A DNA stretch of 64,000 nucleotides, from NCBI RefSeq assembly GCF_000002235.5, contig NW_022145609.1:13112328-13176327 (forward strand), given 5' to 3'. The position numbers and the translations under genes were made by a program. This DNA is from Strongylocentrotus purpuratus (taxonomy: Eukaryota > Echinodermata > Echinoidea > Camarodonta > Strongylocentrotidae). Below, in pieces: positions 46,444-56,900 of this stretch (its first letter is position 1; the number at the start of each line of letters is the position of its first letter). A model generated the notes under the pieces. The model was not told where the DNA came from. It worked only from the letters and a program-made list of their open reading frames with translations, and ran no database searches.

Positions 46444-47022
46444 GGCCCGGCCCGGCCCGGCCTTTTTGCTCACTGCAAACGGGGTCTTAATTTCATTAAT
46501 AATAACAATAATAATAACAATATTTATAAAGCGCAACATATCTATCTCTAGAGATGCTCATAGCGCATACAAATAACTGGCTTAAACTCATTCTGAACAC
46601 TAACTAAGCAGTAGAGACGTTCCTTGGACAAACAAAGTGTAATTAAAAATGTGCAGGAGAAGATTTTCACTTAGTCCACCGCATGGTCAAATATTCGCCA
46701 GGTTAGATATCTACCTTTATTTTTCTAATTTTTCTATGCTCACTTCTCAGCTATTATAAACTTTTTCACTGCATTTATATAGCTTTTGTACAATATTTGT
46801 AGTCTGAAATGTTCAGGACAGTGTTGAGTTTAAATGCGTTAGATTTTATGTCTTAGTCATTCCCGGCACTCTCAGGATTCCCTTATAACTGGTATGAATG
46901 ATGGCATCTGCAGGGCTTGATATATTCTTTCGTATATTTAATTGGCTATTAACATACAAACAAGTAGGATAAGATATGAAGCCAACCCAGCTAACATCAT
47001 TTTCCCCTCTCTTTTGGTCCAG

Positions 47023-47136
47023 ATATCAATGAGTGTTCGAGCAACCCCTGTATGAATGGAGGGAACTGCATGGACTTGGTCAATGGATACACATGTTTAT
47101 GTCCAGATGGATTCAACGGAACTTACTGTGAATTTG
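47023..47136 (+). CDS. EGF-like exon, copy 4 (probable original)
   Basis: Same exon with a few changes: [13 protein letters not shown] in place of [13 protein letters not shown], and donor TTTG|GTAACA. The changes and the unduplicated 3' intron suggest it is the ancestral 3'-most unit. All six cysteines and phase 1-1 are kept. Confidence 0.9.
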
Positions 47137-47496
47137 GTAACATATCATGGAGCTTAGTTATCCCTTTCAAAAATACACTTCTTCAGAATACCTAAGAGCT
47201 GAAGCCTGTAGTGGAAGCACTCTTGAAATAAAAGGAGTTATTCTTACAGGAGTCCCCCATAATAAGCATGAAGGAAAAACAATATACACATGGGTAGATA
47301 AAATGTAATAGGACATGTATGTATCAGGTGCATATATGTAGGAAACTGAGATATGTATTTATATTTCTATGTACCCTGTTATCCCCATTAATAGAGCAGT
47401 ATGGTGACTGATTTATTCTTTGACTCATGCATGACTCATGTCAAATTGATTTTTAATTCGTTCTGCATGAATGTTTGAATTGCTCTGCTTTATTGT
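47137..47496 (+). other. Intron, nothing recognised
   Basis: AT-rich intron following EGF copy 4. Confidence 0.55.
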
Positions 47497-48710
47497 ATCC
47501 CTCGGCAGTATGCCGGTGGGGTACTTTGGATTCAGCAGCGTTACGCCACCGCCGCCGCCGCGTCATATTCTTGTGTGCGCTCTAACTGCCACATTCCTTG
47601 ACGGATTTCTTTCAAATTGTGTATGGAGATGTATCTTGGTAAACTCTACACAGCTATAACTTTTGGTGATGCTGCCTCCATTGTTCCGTCTATTATAGGG
47701 TAAAAGGCCATATTTTTGTGGATGGTTGTGTGCGCTCTATAAGCCACATTTCTTAAGGGATTTTGTTCAAATTTTCAATGAAGGTGTATCTTGGTATCAT
47801 CTACAAGCCTATAACTTTTGGTGATGCTGCCTTCAGTGTTCCGTCTTTTAAAGGGTCAAATGTCATATTGTGATAGATGTCTTGAGTGCACTCTAGCGTG
47901 CGGTCTCACTGCATCATTTCTTGACAGATTTTGTTTCAAATTGAGTATGAAAGTGCATGTTGGTAAACTCTACGCCCCTATACTCTATTTGATAATGCTG
48001 CCACCAGTGTGCGCTCTGTAGGTCGTATTTCATGACGGATTTCTTTCAAATTTTGTACGGAGGTATGTCTTATTACAGTCTACACAACTATCACTTTTGG
48101 GTGATACTGCCCTTTTGGGTGATACTGCCCTCATTGTTCCGTCGTTTATATGGTCAATGGTCATATATCTTTCATGCGCTCTAACTGCCACATTTCTTGA
48201 CAGATTTCTTTCACATTTTTGGCAAAGATGCATTATACTCTAATCTACACAACTACACTTTTGGGTAATGCTTCCCTCATTGTTCCGTCTGTTATATGGT
48301 CAAAAGTCAAGTGTCTTTTATGTGCTCTGACACATTTCTTGACGGATTTCTTTCTAATGTTGTATGATCGAGGTGTGTCTATAAAGTACAATCTACTAAT
48401 CTTTAGTGTTTGTTGATGCTGCCACCTGTGTTTCGTCTGTTATAGGGTCAAAGGTCATATTGTGGTGGTTGTCTTTTGTGCGCTCTAACTGCCACATTTC
48501 TTGAAAGATTTCTTTCAAATTTTCTACAGAGATGCATTATACTCTAATCTACACACATATTGTTTTGCTGCTCCTAGTCTTGACATTAGTCCGAGCCACT
48601 AGTGGCGATCTCTACGTCATCCTTTTGTCTCAGGGAGGGGAGAGGGAATCTTTGCCCCTCCTTCGAACATAAGGATGACACACAATCGCTGCCACTGCCG
48701 GGGGTATATT
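47497..48710. mobile_element. Probable DNA element with internal tandem repeats
   Basis: About six or seven degenerate units, each roughly 130-165 bp, carry gcgctctaactgccacattt, cttgacggatttctttcaaa, ctacacaactat and ttttgg(g)tgatgctgcc. Weak inverted ends: tatccctcggcagtatgcc at the left and cactgccgggggtata at the right. No coding capacity; the small frames inside are repeat translations. Confidence 0.65.
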
Positions 48711-49454
48711 CGCATTGCGCGGCAATACAGATTGTGATATTTCTAGTTTTTTTTTGTTTATATTGATCGTATGTTTTTACGTCATAGGTAGAATTATGTA
48801 AAAGGACTTGTGTTCAGTATATTATAAACATTCTTAGATTTTGTTTATCTGCTGATCTTGTAGACAGAACTATCACTCTTTGAACTACGAAGTTTGCAGT
48901 TTTTTTTAAAATTCTCAGAGGACTTGTGAGAGCTATGTCATTTTTGTTATCCTTTTTAACTCGAAATTAGGTTAAATATATCTCAGTTGAGCATGACATG
49001 AACAATGTATTTGATAAATCTAACCAGTAATTTAGTTTAACAATTTATTTAATTCAAAAGTACAAAATGCTTATATCTGAATGCTGCAGAGCCCCCCCCC
49101 CCCCCAAAAAAAAAAAAAAAAAAAAAATTGTTCAATTAAAATGCTAATGTTAAGCATATTTGCACACTATTTTGATTTTATATTCATTTTGATACCACCC
49201 ATTATATTAAGCAAAAACACATTTTGCACAATGATTTATGTAGTCCAATCTGACTAGTGCAAACATATGCAAGAATCCCAAACTACGGGTTTGGCATTAG
49301 AAAAAGCTAGGCCCAACTTGTAAAACATAAACAAATTGCACTTAACAATATACAAAGCTCGCAGGTAATAGAAAACATTTTAGTTTGCATGATTTTGATT
49401 ATTTTTTGTTGTATTTTCTTTTGTGGCTGTGATATTGTTTGCCCTGCTCTAAAG
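48711..49454 (+). other. Intron, nothing recognised
   Basis: AT-rich, with a C/A run at about 49092-49127. Ends in ctgctctaaag before the next EGF exon. Confidence 0.55.
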
Positions 49455-49583
49455 ACATTAATGCATGTTTCCCTAACCCATGTGTCAATGAAGTGAACTG
49501 CACAAACCACTTAATGAATCCCGGTAATGCTACCTACACATATTTCTGCATGCCTGGATGGACAGGAAAAAATTGCGCAGAGG
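49455..49583 (+). CDS. EGF-like exon (second type)
   Basis: Phase 1-1 exon after ctctaaag, ending GAGG|GTTTGT, encoding DINACFPNPCVNEVNCTNHL, then a longer central loop (MNPGNATYTYFC) and MPGWTGKNCAEG. All six cysteines are kept, with extra residues between the third and fourth. Two possible N-glycosylation sites (NCT, NAT). Not listed as an open frame because it is short and without a start codon. Confidence 0.8.
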
Positions 49584-50639
49584 GTTTGTACCAATTCCAC
49601 CCCAAATAATAATTCCAAAATCATGATATGGCTGCACTGTTGCCCATATAGTTGGAATATATTGTCCATAACTCCTTTCATGAATTATTGACTGTGACAA
49701 TATGACTTTATCTTGATAGATAGAGTTTATATCATCTCCGAACTTTATTAATCAATCTATATGACTCTTTAGATTAACATATAAAGTTCTGCGGAGATGT
49801 GAACTTTATCAAGAATAACCAGATTGTCACAGTCATTGTTTTAAAGAGGTAAGACAAACATTATTCCAACTCTACAGGCAACCGTGTCATTTTGGGAAAT
49901 TTTATAAAGTTCTGTATAGTGCAGATCTTATGAATATTTGCACACAACTAGTCCTCATTCATGATTATTTTGATACCATCACATATTCAGTAGAAACATT
50001 TTTCATGATGATTTACTAATTCACATCTGACCAGGGCAAAAATATCATCTTTTTATTGAAGAATAAAACCTGTGTACCAAATAATAATCATGTATGTATG
50101 TGGTACATTTGAGCAAAGTTTACTTTTAGATAAACACTATGTACTGGGTTTTATACCAGTAAATGACAACGCGTGATTTTAAAGAAACCAAGGCTAAATC
50201 TATACTCAATTATTATAACTTCTATTATTTCACTCAGATAATATTTAATCATCTCTTTCTGTACCACCCTAGAATCTTTGTTAAATGATCCAATTATATT
50301 TGTTTAATGGCATTAAAAAGCAGTTCTAAGATGAGCTGTTTGTTTGTACTCTTAACAACAGCATTATAAATTTGATTCACAAAATTTTCAAATTTCAGAT
50401 GCATGAGGACTTATGTGGAAAGCAAGAAGTTACCTTTAAAATAGTTCAGGGCCCCGAAGCTTCAATTTTCAATTGCTGTTTTACAGAATATTCTTTTCTT
50501 ATAGTCTTAACAATTTTCTGTTTATTCATTGTAATCATTTAAACAAGGTTTGTTGGAAGTTAAACTGTAGCAGAAAAATTACTGCTTAAAGATCTTTGAA
50601 ATTATTGCTAAATGCCCGGCGTTGGAGAATTGTTGTTGT
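49584..50639 (+). other. Intron, nothing recognised
   Basis: AT-rich. A local inverted repeat (about 49689-49835) pairs tgactgtgacaatatgactt and tcttgatagatagagtttat with taaagttctgcggagatgtg-side sequence and gaataaccagattgtcacagtca. Confidence 0.5.
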
Positions 50640-50790
50640 GCTGTTTTAGAATGCTGAAAGGGTTATTCAAATACAAATACGCATAATCCTTTTTGTCAAA
50701 TGTGTACGGAACTTGCTTTGATGGCACTGACTATTACAACTGCACTTGACTTCCGGGCTTCATTGGAACATATTGTCAAAATAGTATGTG
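50640..50790 (+). pseudogene. Decayed EGF-like exon
   Basis: NVYGTCFDGTDYYNCT, a TGA where a cysteine is expected, then LPGFIGTYCQN and a GTATGT donor-like site at about 50789. The 5' cysteines cannot be read in one frame. Looks like a dead EGF exon between the two live ones. Confidence 0.6.
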
Positions 50791-51582
50791 AACTTGCAAA
50801 TATAGGGGATGTTGAGTGACATGAGAATGCTTAATCTTTTATTTCTGAACATAAAAAGAGTAGGATTGTTTATACTAAGGTTGCTGAAAGCACATTTGAT
50901 TTACCATGATAAGTGCATTTGATTGATGACTTAAAGTTGCAGTGCAAAAAAAAATTATCAGATCAAATTTGTGACTATAAATCCTGCATTCAAACAAGAG
51001 TAGTTCATGATTTCAAAGGAATATTTCAAAGAGTATGCCGGGAGAAAGTATGTAGTTGTATTTTTTGCTATTGTTAATATCTAAGATCTAATCCAATTCT
51101 CTTTTATTTATTTTTAACCCTTTGTGTGCCATGTCATATGGAGGAGAATAACAAAATTAGCATAGTGTGATAGTAAATCTGCATCCTCTCTCTAGGGAAA
51201 TGAAATGCTAATATCTACAGAGTTTTTAGTTAAAGTGTACATAGCATTTCTTGAATTCCTGCTGGCCTTTTCTAAAGAAATGCTTTATGAAACAAATTAA
51301 GCAAAGCTGGTAGTATGATATTGCTGCTGATTGCATACAGTTTGCTGATGGTATTAATAATATGTTTATTAAGAGAAATCACAATTAATATGAAGGTTGT
51401 CTGGATCTTTCATAAGATGTGAAGGGAATGTTTCGTTCGAGGCCATCGTAATTGAGATTGGTAGTCTGATTGCAGAGTAAAAATACTATTTTAATGATTG
51501 TTGTTAAAGTGTGTCAGATGGAGGAAAAATATTTAGAAAGGGGCTGCTGTTTAACTATTCCTATATACTGCAACTATTTCAG
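50791..51582 (+). other. Intron, nothing recognised
   Basis: AT-rich intron ending in caactatttcag. Confidence 0.55.
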
Positions 51583-51711
51583 TCTGTCCTGCTGGTACTT
51601 TTGGAGATTACTGTATGAAGAATTGTACATGTGTGGATGGTGCTAACTGCAGTAACGTTGATGGGAGCTGCAGTTGTGAGCCAGCATTTGAGGGAGCAGT
51701 TTGTGACAGAA
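51583..51711 (+). CDS. EGF-like exon (Tie/MEGF type)
   Basis: Phase 1-1 exon after ctatttcag, ending AGAA|GTAAGT: VCPAGTFGDYCMKNCTCVDG, then ANCSNVDGSCSCEPAFEGAVC. Eight cysteines in a CPxGxFGxxC..CxCxxGAxC pattern, as in the laminin-like EGFs of Tie and MEGF receptors. It is followed by Ig exons, an EGF-then-Ig order also known from Tie-like proteins, but no kinase is seen here. Confidence 0.85.
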
Positions 51712-52189
51712 GTAAGTAAACTTGTTGGTATTGTGATGGCTAAATTCAAAGAGAATTTAGAGAAGTAGATACGCATGATCATGATGAATGTCATAAAAAA
51801 TATTCAAATGTGAATTAATTGAATTGAATTACACATGTGTGTGTCTTATTTTCCATTTACATCCAAACTTAACTCTGTATATGCAACACAAATAATCTCC
51901 CTGTGCCACATTATATTTAAAATGGTTTGTATTTATAATATGGCATAGATATTCCAAACTGTTTCTAGTACAAGGTTAAATCAATACCAGAGTTGAAATG
52001 GTTGCCATGGAGGTAATCAAGACCAAAAATGGGTAATTTTGCAAAGCTGTTATTTTTAAAGCTATCCTTCCGTCAAGTGTTGCCTGTTGTTTTATGCAAA
52101 ATTGCACATGTGGCAAATGAGCAACTGTGCAGAGAGGCGAAGAAAGTAACCAAGTGTTAATGGTACATTACACTCAAATCCATGTATTA
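51712..52189 (+). other. Intron, nothing recognised
   Basis: AT-rich intron with no recognised signal. Confidence 0.55.
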
Positions 52190-52677
52190 TAGGAAAAGTC
52201 CAACCTGGTTTTAAGTTGGTTTTGATAGAAGCCGATAAACAAGAGAAACAAGTAAATGAATGTTCGAGCAAAAAAGTTAAGAAAAATAAAAATATAAATG
52301 TTTGAAGGTGTGATAAATCAAACACAAAATGGCATCTTACGAGCTCCCCTCTCATCTGCCCTATACTAATACATTCACCCTAAATATAATTTATGCAAAT
52401 ATGTTTTTATGCAACCTCTGTATGAAACAAATCTATTCCAACATCAATAACTAAGAAAATTTAAATTCATGAGATTTTCTGTACAGAGCAAATTGGAGAG
52501 AAGCTCGCAAGATACGTCATCGTGTTGCTAATTTGTGTTTAACAGATGACAACTTCGGATATTCGTAACTTTCCTATTATTAAATCAGAATTTGCTCAAA
52601 CTTTAACTGATTTGTTTCTCTCACATTTCTTTTTTAATTGAAACCAACTTTAATATGAGGGTGGACTTCCCCTTTAA
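52190..52677. mobile_element. MITE (AAGTCCA..TGGACTT ends)
   Basis: aggaaaagtccaacctggtt at the left pairs with ggtggacttcccctttaaag at the right, and inner sequence pairs as well (aacaagagaaacaag against gatttgtttctctc). The centre, cctctgtatgaaacaaatct through gagaagctcgcaagatacgt, is related to about 13840-13945 inside the TU-like element. Confidence 0.75.
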
Positions 52678-52884
52678 AGTATACTTGTGCATGTACTGTG
52701 CATGTAACTACATATGTCCACTGAGTGTTGCTGAATTAAAGTTGCTCACAGAATGCTCACTAGGAATCTATTGAACATATAGACCGTTTTGCTTACTTTT
52801 CTGGCTTAAAATGTCATGCCGTACAAGAAGACCGTAATTTGTAATAAGTACCCTAACCATGACTTGGTACTTTCATTCTTGCAG

Positions 52885-53193
52885 GCGAGGTTAAAGTCAC
52901 AGCCAACCGCCCATCTAACGATACAATATCAAAGGGCAACGACTTTACACTAGCTTGTCAGGTTAATCTCGCAGGGATAGACCTGGATGAGGTTGCCAGC
53001 TACAGAGATAGTGACAAACTCCCGGATACAACTGATGTGGAATACAAGGTAGACAGCAACCCTGACATGGGAATGTACTACATCACCATCCGGGGAGCCG
53101 GCGCAGAAGATACAGGGGCCTACCGCTGCACTGCTGTGACAAAAGGAGAACAGTTTATTTCATCGAGCGAAGACATTTTACTTGATGTAGTCG
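52885..53193 (+). CDS. Immunoglobulin-like domain exon 1
   Basis: Phase 1-1 exon after attcttgcag, ending GTCG|GTGAGT, about 103 residues without a start codon. It reads EVKVTANRPSNDTISKGN, DFTLACQV (first Cys), VASYRDSDKLPDTT (Tyr where the core Trp is usual), MYYITIRGAGAEDTGAYRC (second Cys in the D-x-G-x-Y-x-C motif) and EDILLDVVG. An extracellular Ig domain of an I- or V-like set; it would mediate protein contact. A damaged partial copy is at 54333-54430. Confidence 0.88.
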
Positions 53194-53657
53194 GTGAGTA
53201 GCAAGAAAAGTTGATGAACGTGTAGAAACAAACCATACATGCATACAGAATTGTCATACAAATCGAAAATGTCACTATCCGGTCGATTTGTACATGTAAC
53301 GTACATCCAATAAGTATTTTTTTTTAATTATTTAAATGAAGTTCATGCAGATTTCTGATATTCTCTCTTTAATATTCTATGTAAATGTATGAACACCATA
53401 CATAAATTAAAGGGGCATTTGTTACAAGTCCCAAATACAGGCATTTTGAAACCTATAGACAGTTTGCAAAGAAAAGTAGTGTGAGCTGATGTGTTAACAA
53501 TTGTTGTAGATATATTTTGCAATTAACATTCAGATTGTTCTGAGAGTTCAGCATTGCAAGTGGTATTGACCAGATTGTACTGTTGCCCGTTACTTGTTGT
53601 ACTTTGGAGGCCCACCTCGGTTTCATGGAATTTTTTATGCTGCACTGCTCCTTTCAG
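53194..53657 (+). other. Intron between the Ig exons
   Basis: AT-rich intron with no recognised signal. Confidence 0.6.
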
Positions 53658-53975
53658 TTCTTGGTAAAATTGACGATGACCTCAGCAGATCTAAGGATTA
53701 TGTCCAACTAAACGGAACGGCAAGTCTCAACTGTACCGTGTTCTCGAGCAGTGAAACAAGCATAGCATGGGAGCGGAATGGGGTGCAACTAGTGGATGGT
53801 ATGAACAGGACTAGCATTGAACCAAGCCAAGAAATGGAAACAGGAAGGACGTATTTCTTCAGCGTGCTCAAGATATCTGACATTACCCAAGAAGAAGATG
53901 GAATTTATAAGTGCTTGGCTTTTAACGGAGCTGGGATTATGACTGACAGCGAGATTTTTAACATCTTTGTCCAAG
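53658..53975 (+). CDS. Immunoglobulin-like domain exon 2
   Basis: Phase 1-1 exon after cctttcag, ending CCAAG|GTAAGA, about 106 residues: LGKIDDDLSRSKDYVQLNGT, ASLNCTVF (first Cys), TSIAWERNGVQL (core Trp), FFSVLKISDITQEEDGIYKC (second Cys, D-x-G-x-Y-x-C) and IFNIFVQ. Two possible N-glycosylation sites (NGT, NCT). The ATG at 53594 lies in the intron and is not the start. Last clear ectodomain exon of locus B. Confidence 0.9.
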
Positions 53976-54332
53976 GTAAGAGTAAAAGTATTTTGTCTTC
54001 CATATCAACTTTTTAACTCCTTTTCTTTTCTTTGATTGATGTTCTTTGACTGTTGATACAGATACCCAATGAAATCATTAGATTCAATTACAATATATGC
54101 CCTCTCAACTTTTTCTTTATCTCCACTCCCTTAATTTGGGAGCTTTTTAGCCGGTTGCTATTTTCCAGGTATTCTTGTTTGTGTTACTTTTTCAGTTTAG
54201 TTTCTTTTATTTCATATGAAGAAAACAATACATTAACAAAACTTAGCATATTTACAAAATTGATATTCGTGAACAATAAAGACATCTACATAGCGTAAGT
54301 TTGTATGGTATTTACACTAAATAATTTCGAAT
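53976..54332 (+). other. Nothing recognised
   Basis: AT-rich. I looked here for a transmembrane exon like those at 14977 and 63667 and found none. The 54053-54298 frame is hydrophobic but lacks a convincing splice context or similarity to the family. Confidence 0.45.
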
Positions 54333-54430
54333 AAGACCTCGATGAAGTTACTTGGTACAGAGATAGTGTCAAACTCCCGTGTATAACGGGTAGAGAATAC
54401 AGGGTAGATAGCAAACCTGACATTAGACCG
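54333..54430 (+). pseudogene. Fragment of Ig exon 1
   Basis: gacctcgatgaagttacttg through acagagatagtgtcaaactc and agatagcaaacctgacatta match the middle of the Ig exon at about 52980-53070. No splice sites and no cysteine-bearing ends remain. Confidence 0.8.
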
Positions 54431-54730
54431 AATTTTTCTGTCTTTTTCGTTCGTTAGCCTCTGATTTGGGTAGGGTCGGCTCTCTCTTTAGAGACAGAAC
54501 AGGACCATTTTAGTGTTCACGTTCGGTGTAACGTTTCTTTACACCAAACTTGGCAAAACTACCGGCCAAATTCCATATTTCACAGGATGCATATCCGGTG
54601 CATCTTATTTTGACAATTAGGTATAGGCTTAACTACTTCGGTTCCACTTACCAACTTGACTGAAATAATCCGTTTAATGGTCCCTTTTTAGGAAATTATG
54701 GGTCAAAATCGACATCCATGATAAAAATCT
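54431..54730. other. Nothing recognised
   Basis: No coding or repeat signal recognised. Confidence 0.45.
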
Positions 54731-55374
54731 TGCAGCGGTAGTTTAAACTCTCGCTGCGCAGACGTCATCTAAATATCAGCCCTTCTAGTCTACGCCGAAG
54801 GCAACATGATTATAACGGAAAAACTGTGCACGTCATTACGAACTCGTAGCTCGTGCAGTTTTTCCTTCCTAATGTAACAGAGAATGACGTCAGAACTACA
54901 AGAATAAGAACGAGAAATATACAAGATATGAACCAGAAGTACATGGACATGACTATTGTTTATCAAAAGCCTTCATCCGGTTCTAAATTCGATGTTGACG
55001 ATTATCTTTTTCCTGGTGTCACATCAGCAGACACCGATCAAGATGTTGATGTTGCAGCGGTAGTTTAAACTCTCGCTGCGCAGACGTCATCTAAATCTCA
55101 GCCCTTCTAGTCTACGCCGAAGGCAAAATGATTATAACGGAAAAACTGTGCATGTCATTACGAACTCGTAGCTCGTTCAGTTTTTCCTTCCTAATGTAAC
55201 AGAGAATGACGTCAGAACTACAAGAATAAGAGCGAGAAATATACAAGATATAGACCAGAAGTACATGGACATGACTATTGTTTATCAAAACCCTTCATCC
55301 GGTTCTGAATTCGATGTTGACGGTTATCTTTTTCCTGGTGTCACATCAGCAGACACCGATCAAGATGTTGATGA
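54731..55374 (+). repeat. 322-bp tandem duplication in the tail array
   Basis: tgcagcggtagtttaaactc starts both copies (54731 and 55053). Each has a non-coding part, then a YMDM/DYLFP tail module; the second copy runs on into DYLLP coding sequence. Only a few differences by eye. Confidence 0.92.
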
Positions 55375-55957
55375 CTATCTTCTCCCAAGCGTTACGGCCT
55401 CCAAAAGTAAAGTGATCCCGAATATCAGAGCAAAATCAACTGGTTTACCCGATATTGACAATAATCGAAGTTTGAAAGGAACACTACAATCCAGCAGACA
55501 AGATGGCATTCATGAATACATAGACATCAAGTCTGTTTATCACGAGCCCCCATGAGTTACAGACATAGACACCGATGGGTATCTTCTACCTGGTGTTACA
55601 GGTTTAGGAAACGAAATTTCTCTGAATGTGACTGGTGTCCAACGGTATTACAAGAAAGCAAGTGTCAGCAAAGAACCGAAACATACTCGAGGAAATTACA
55701 CTCACGAGTATATGGATATCAAATCAGATACGGATGTAGGCATAGGCACGGATCCAGCGGTAATAACTCAAGGATCCCCGACAAACTATCCATATGCGAA
55801 AGATGCCTCTGTAACAAAAGACAGTGACTATGCAACAGGAATACATGGACATGATAATTGTTTATGAAGAGCCTTCCGCAGGTAAAGACAATTATCCTGA
55901 CTGTAATCAAGATTCTACAATCTCAACACATATGCTAGAGTCTCGACGAATGCTAAC
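54925..55957 (+). pseudogene. Orphan cytoplasmic-tail repeat array (locus B)
   Basis: Tail modules like those of locus A without a preceding transmembrane exon: KYMDMTIVYQKPSSG..DVDDYLFPG (about 54940-55020); YMDMTIVYQNPSSG..DVDGYLFPG and DVDDYLLPS (about 55262-55393); EYIDIKSVYHEPP (about 55514-55552), a TGA, then DIDTDGYLLPG; EYMDIKSD (about 55708); and, after a frame change, EYMDMIIVYEEP (about 55840-55875), ending at a TAA near 55956. It was probably the 3' end of a family gene (perhaps the EGF/Ig receptor), now interrupted by the 322-bp duplication, one stop and one frame change. A spliced use of the open parts is not excluded. Confidence 0.75.
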
Positions 55958-56719
55958 ATGGCAGTAACCGGCGTCCCACTTGGTGATGACAAACACGAAG
56001 TGCCCAGGTCATCGCCATATATGCAATACGATATTATTCCTGATTACACCAACATCACAACTGCTTAGCACTAGGTCACATATCACGCGGTACACCGATG
56101 CAAGACGAAGTAGCCACATATATAATCTCGTTTTAAAGAATCACAGAATCAATCTGTATGCAGAGATGTAAAGGGAATTAGACGTTACGTCTTCATAACA
56201 AAAACGCCACGGTTTTTTTTACGTCATATATGAACGTTCCTTCGAAGAGAAAGCCACATCAATGAGGGACATAATTCTTGATATTGTAATTTCTTTTAGA
56301 TACCAACATTGAGAAGGTTTAAAATTATAATTCCCAAACCCGAATGTTGTACGGACTTTAAAATATGAGAAGAAATTTAAATGGATGAGGATCATTAATA
56401 TGTCTACATAGAAAATATGGAACTTTAGAAGAACACTAACAAAGGAAAGACATGGAAGATGTATTCTGAAAATATGGGTGATCGGATACTTTGGTAGTGA
56501 TGCACTCACTATGATGTACTCAAAGAACTGTACTTTTTTGCTTGACGATGCAAATATGCTAAACATATTGTTAGAAATTAAGTTAATCCAATGAAATTAT
56601 AATCGTGAGATTGTAACGCCTATAGGTTAATTGCTGATAATATCGAATTAAAAAAATGAATAATTTCGAGGCAACACTAAAAAAGAGCGATGTATATTTA
56701 TCACCAGCTTCTCTGCATT
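55958..56719. other. Nothing recognised
   Basis: AT-rich intergenic or intronic sequence. Confidence 0.5.
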
Positions 56720-56900
56720 AGGGGGTGTACGTGTCATGATGCCCTAGTGTTCTCACAAATGAAAACAAAAATCGATGAATGAGAGTGACTTTGCTCTTGT
56801 AAATCTAGGGAGGGTGTGGGATAGGATTCCTCTTTTTAATCATATTTAGTGGCCATACATGTATGTCAATATTGATTATAGATTATCAGTTCATATGGCT
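56720..56900 (+). repeat. Dispersed repeat, inverted relative to 22000-22140
   Basis: Shares gatgccctagtgttctcac, gagtgactttgctcttgta, gggtgtgggataggattcct and attgattatagattatcagt with the reverse complement of the 22-kb copy. Confidence 0.8.

Larger units (their letters stand above)
29757..47140 (+). repeat. Four-copy tandem duplication, each unit with one EGF exon
   Basis: Units start at the same motif cggcgaactttcacttccgg near 29760, 30514, 31359 and 33700. The clean unit is 845 bp (30515-31359). Unit 1 is shorter (missing a ~60-bp GC segment and ~35 bp of intron). Unit 3 carries a 1.5-kb insertion and unit 4 a 12.6-kb one. Junctions join the intron after the EGF exon (catatcattttcttt) to acacggcgaac of the MITE, with tacacggcgaa as microhomology. 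After unit 4 the intron is different (catatcatggagcttag), so unit 4 has the original 3' flank. Confidence 0.9.

Noticed and set aside
46115-46551. Short frames across the right MULE end
   Set aside because: They cross the inverted repeat and target duplication and have no domain or splice context.
53976-54298. Hydrophobic frame as transmembrane exon of locus B
   Set aside because: It has no resemblance to the TM exons at 14977 and 63667, and hydrophobic translations are common in T-rich introns.
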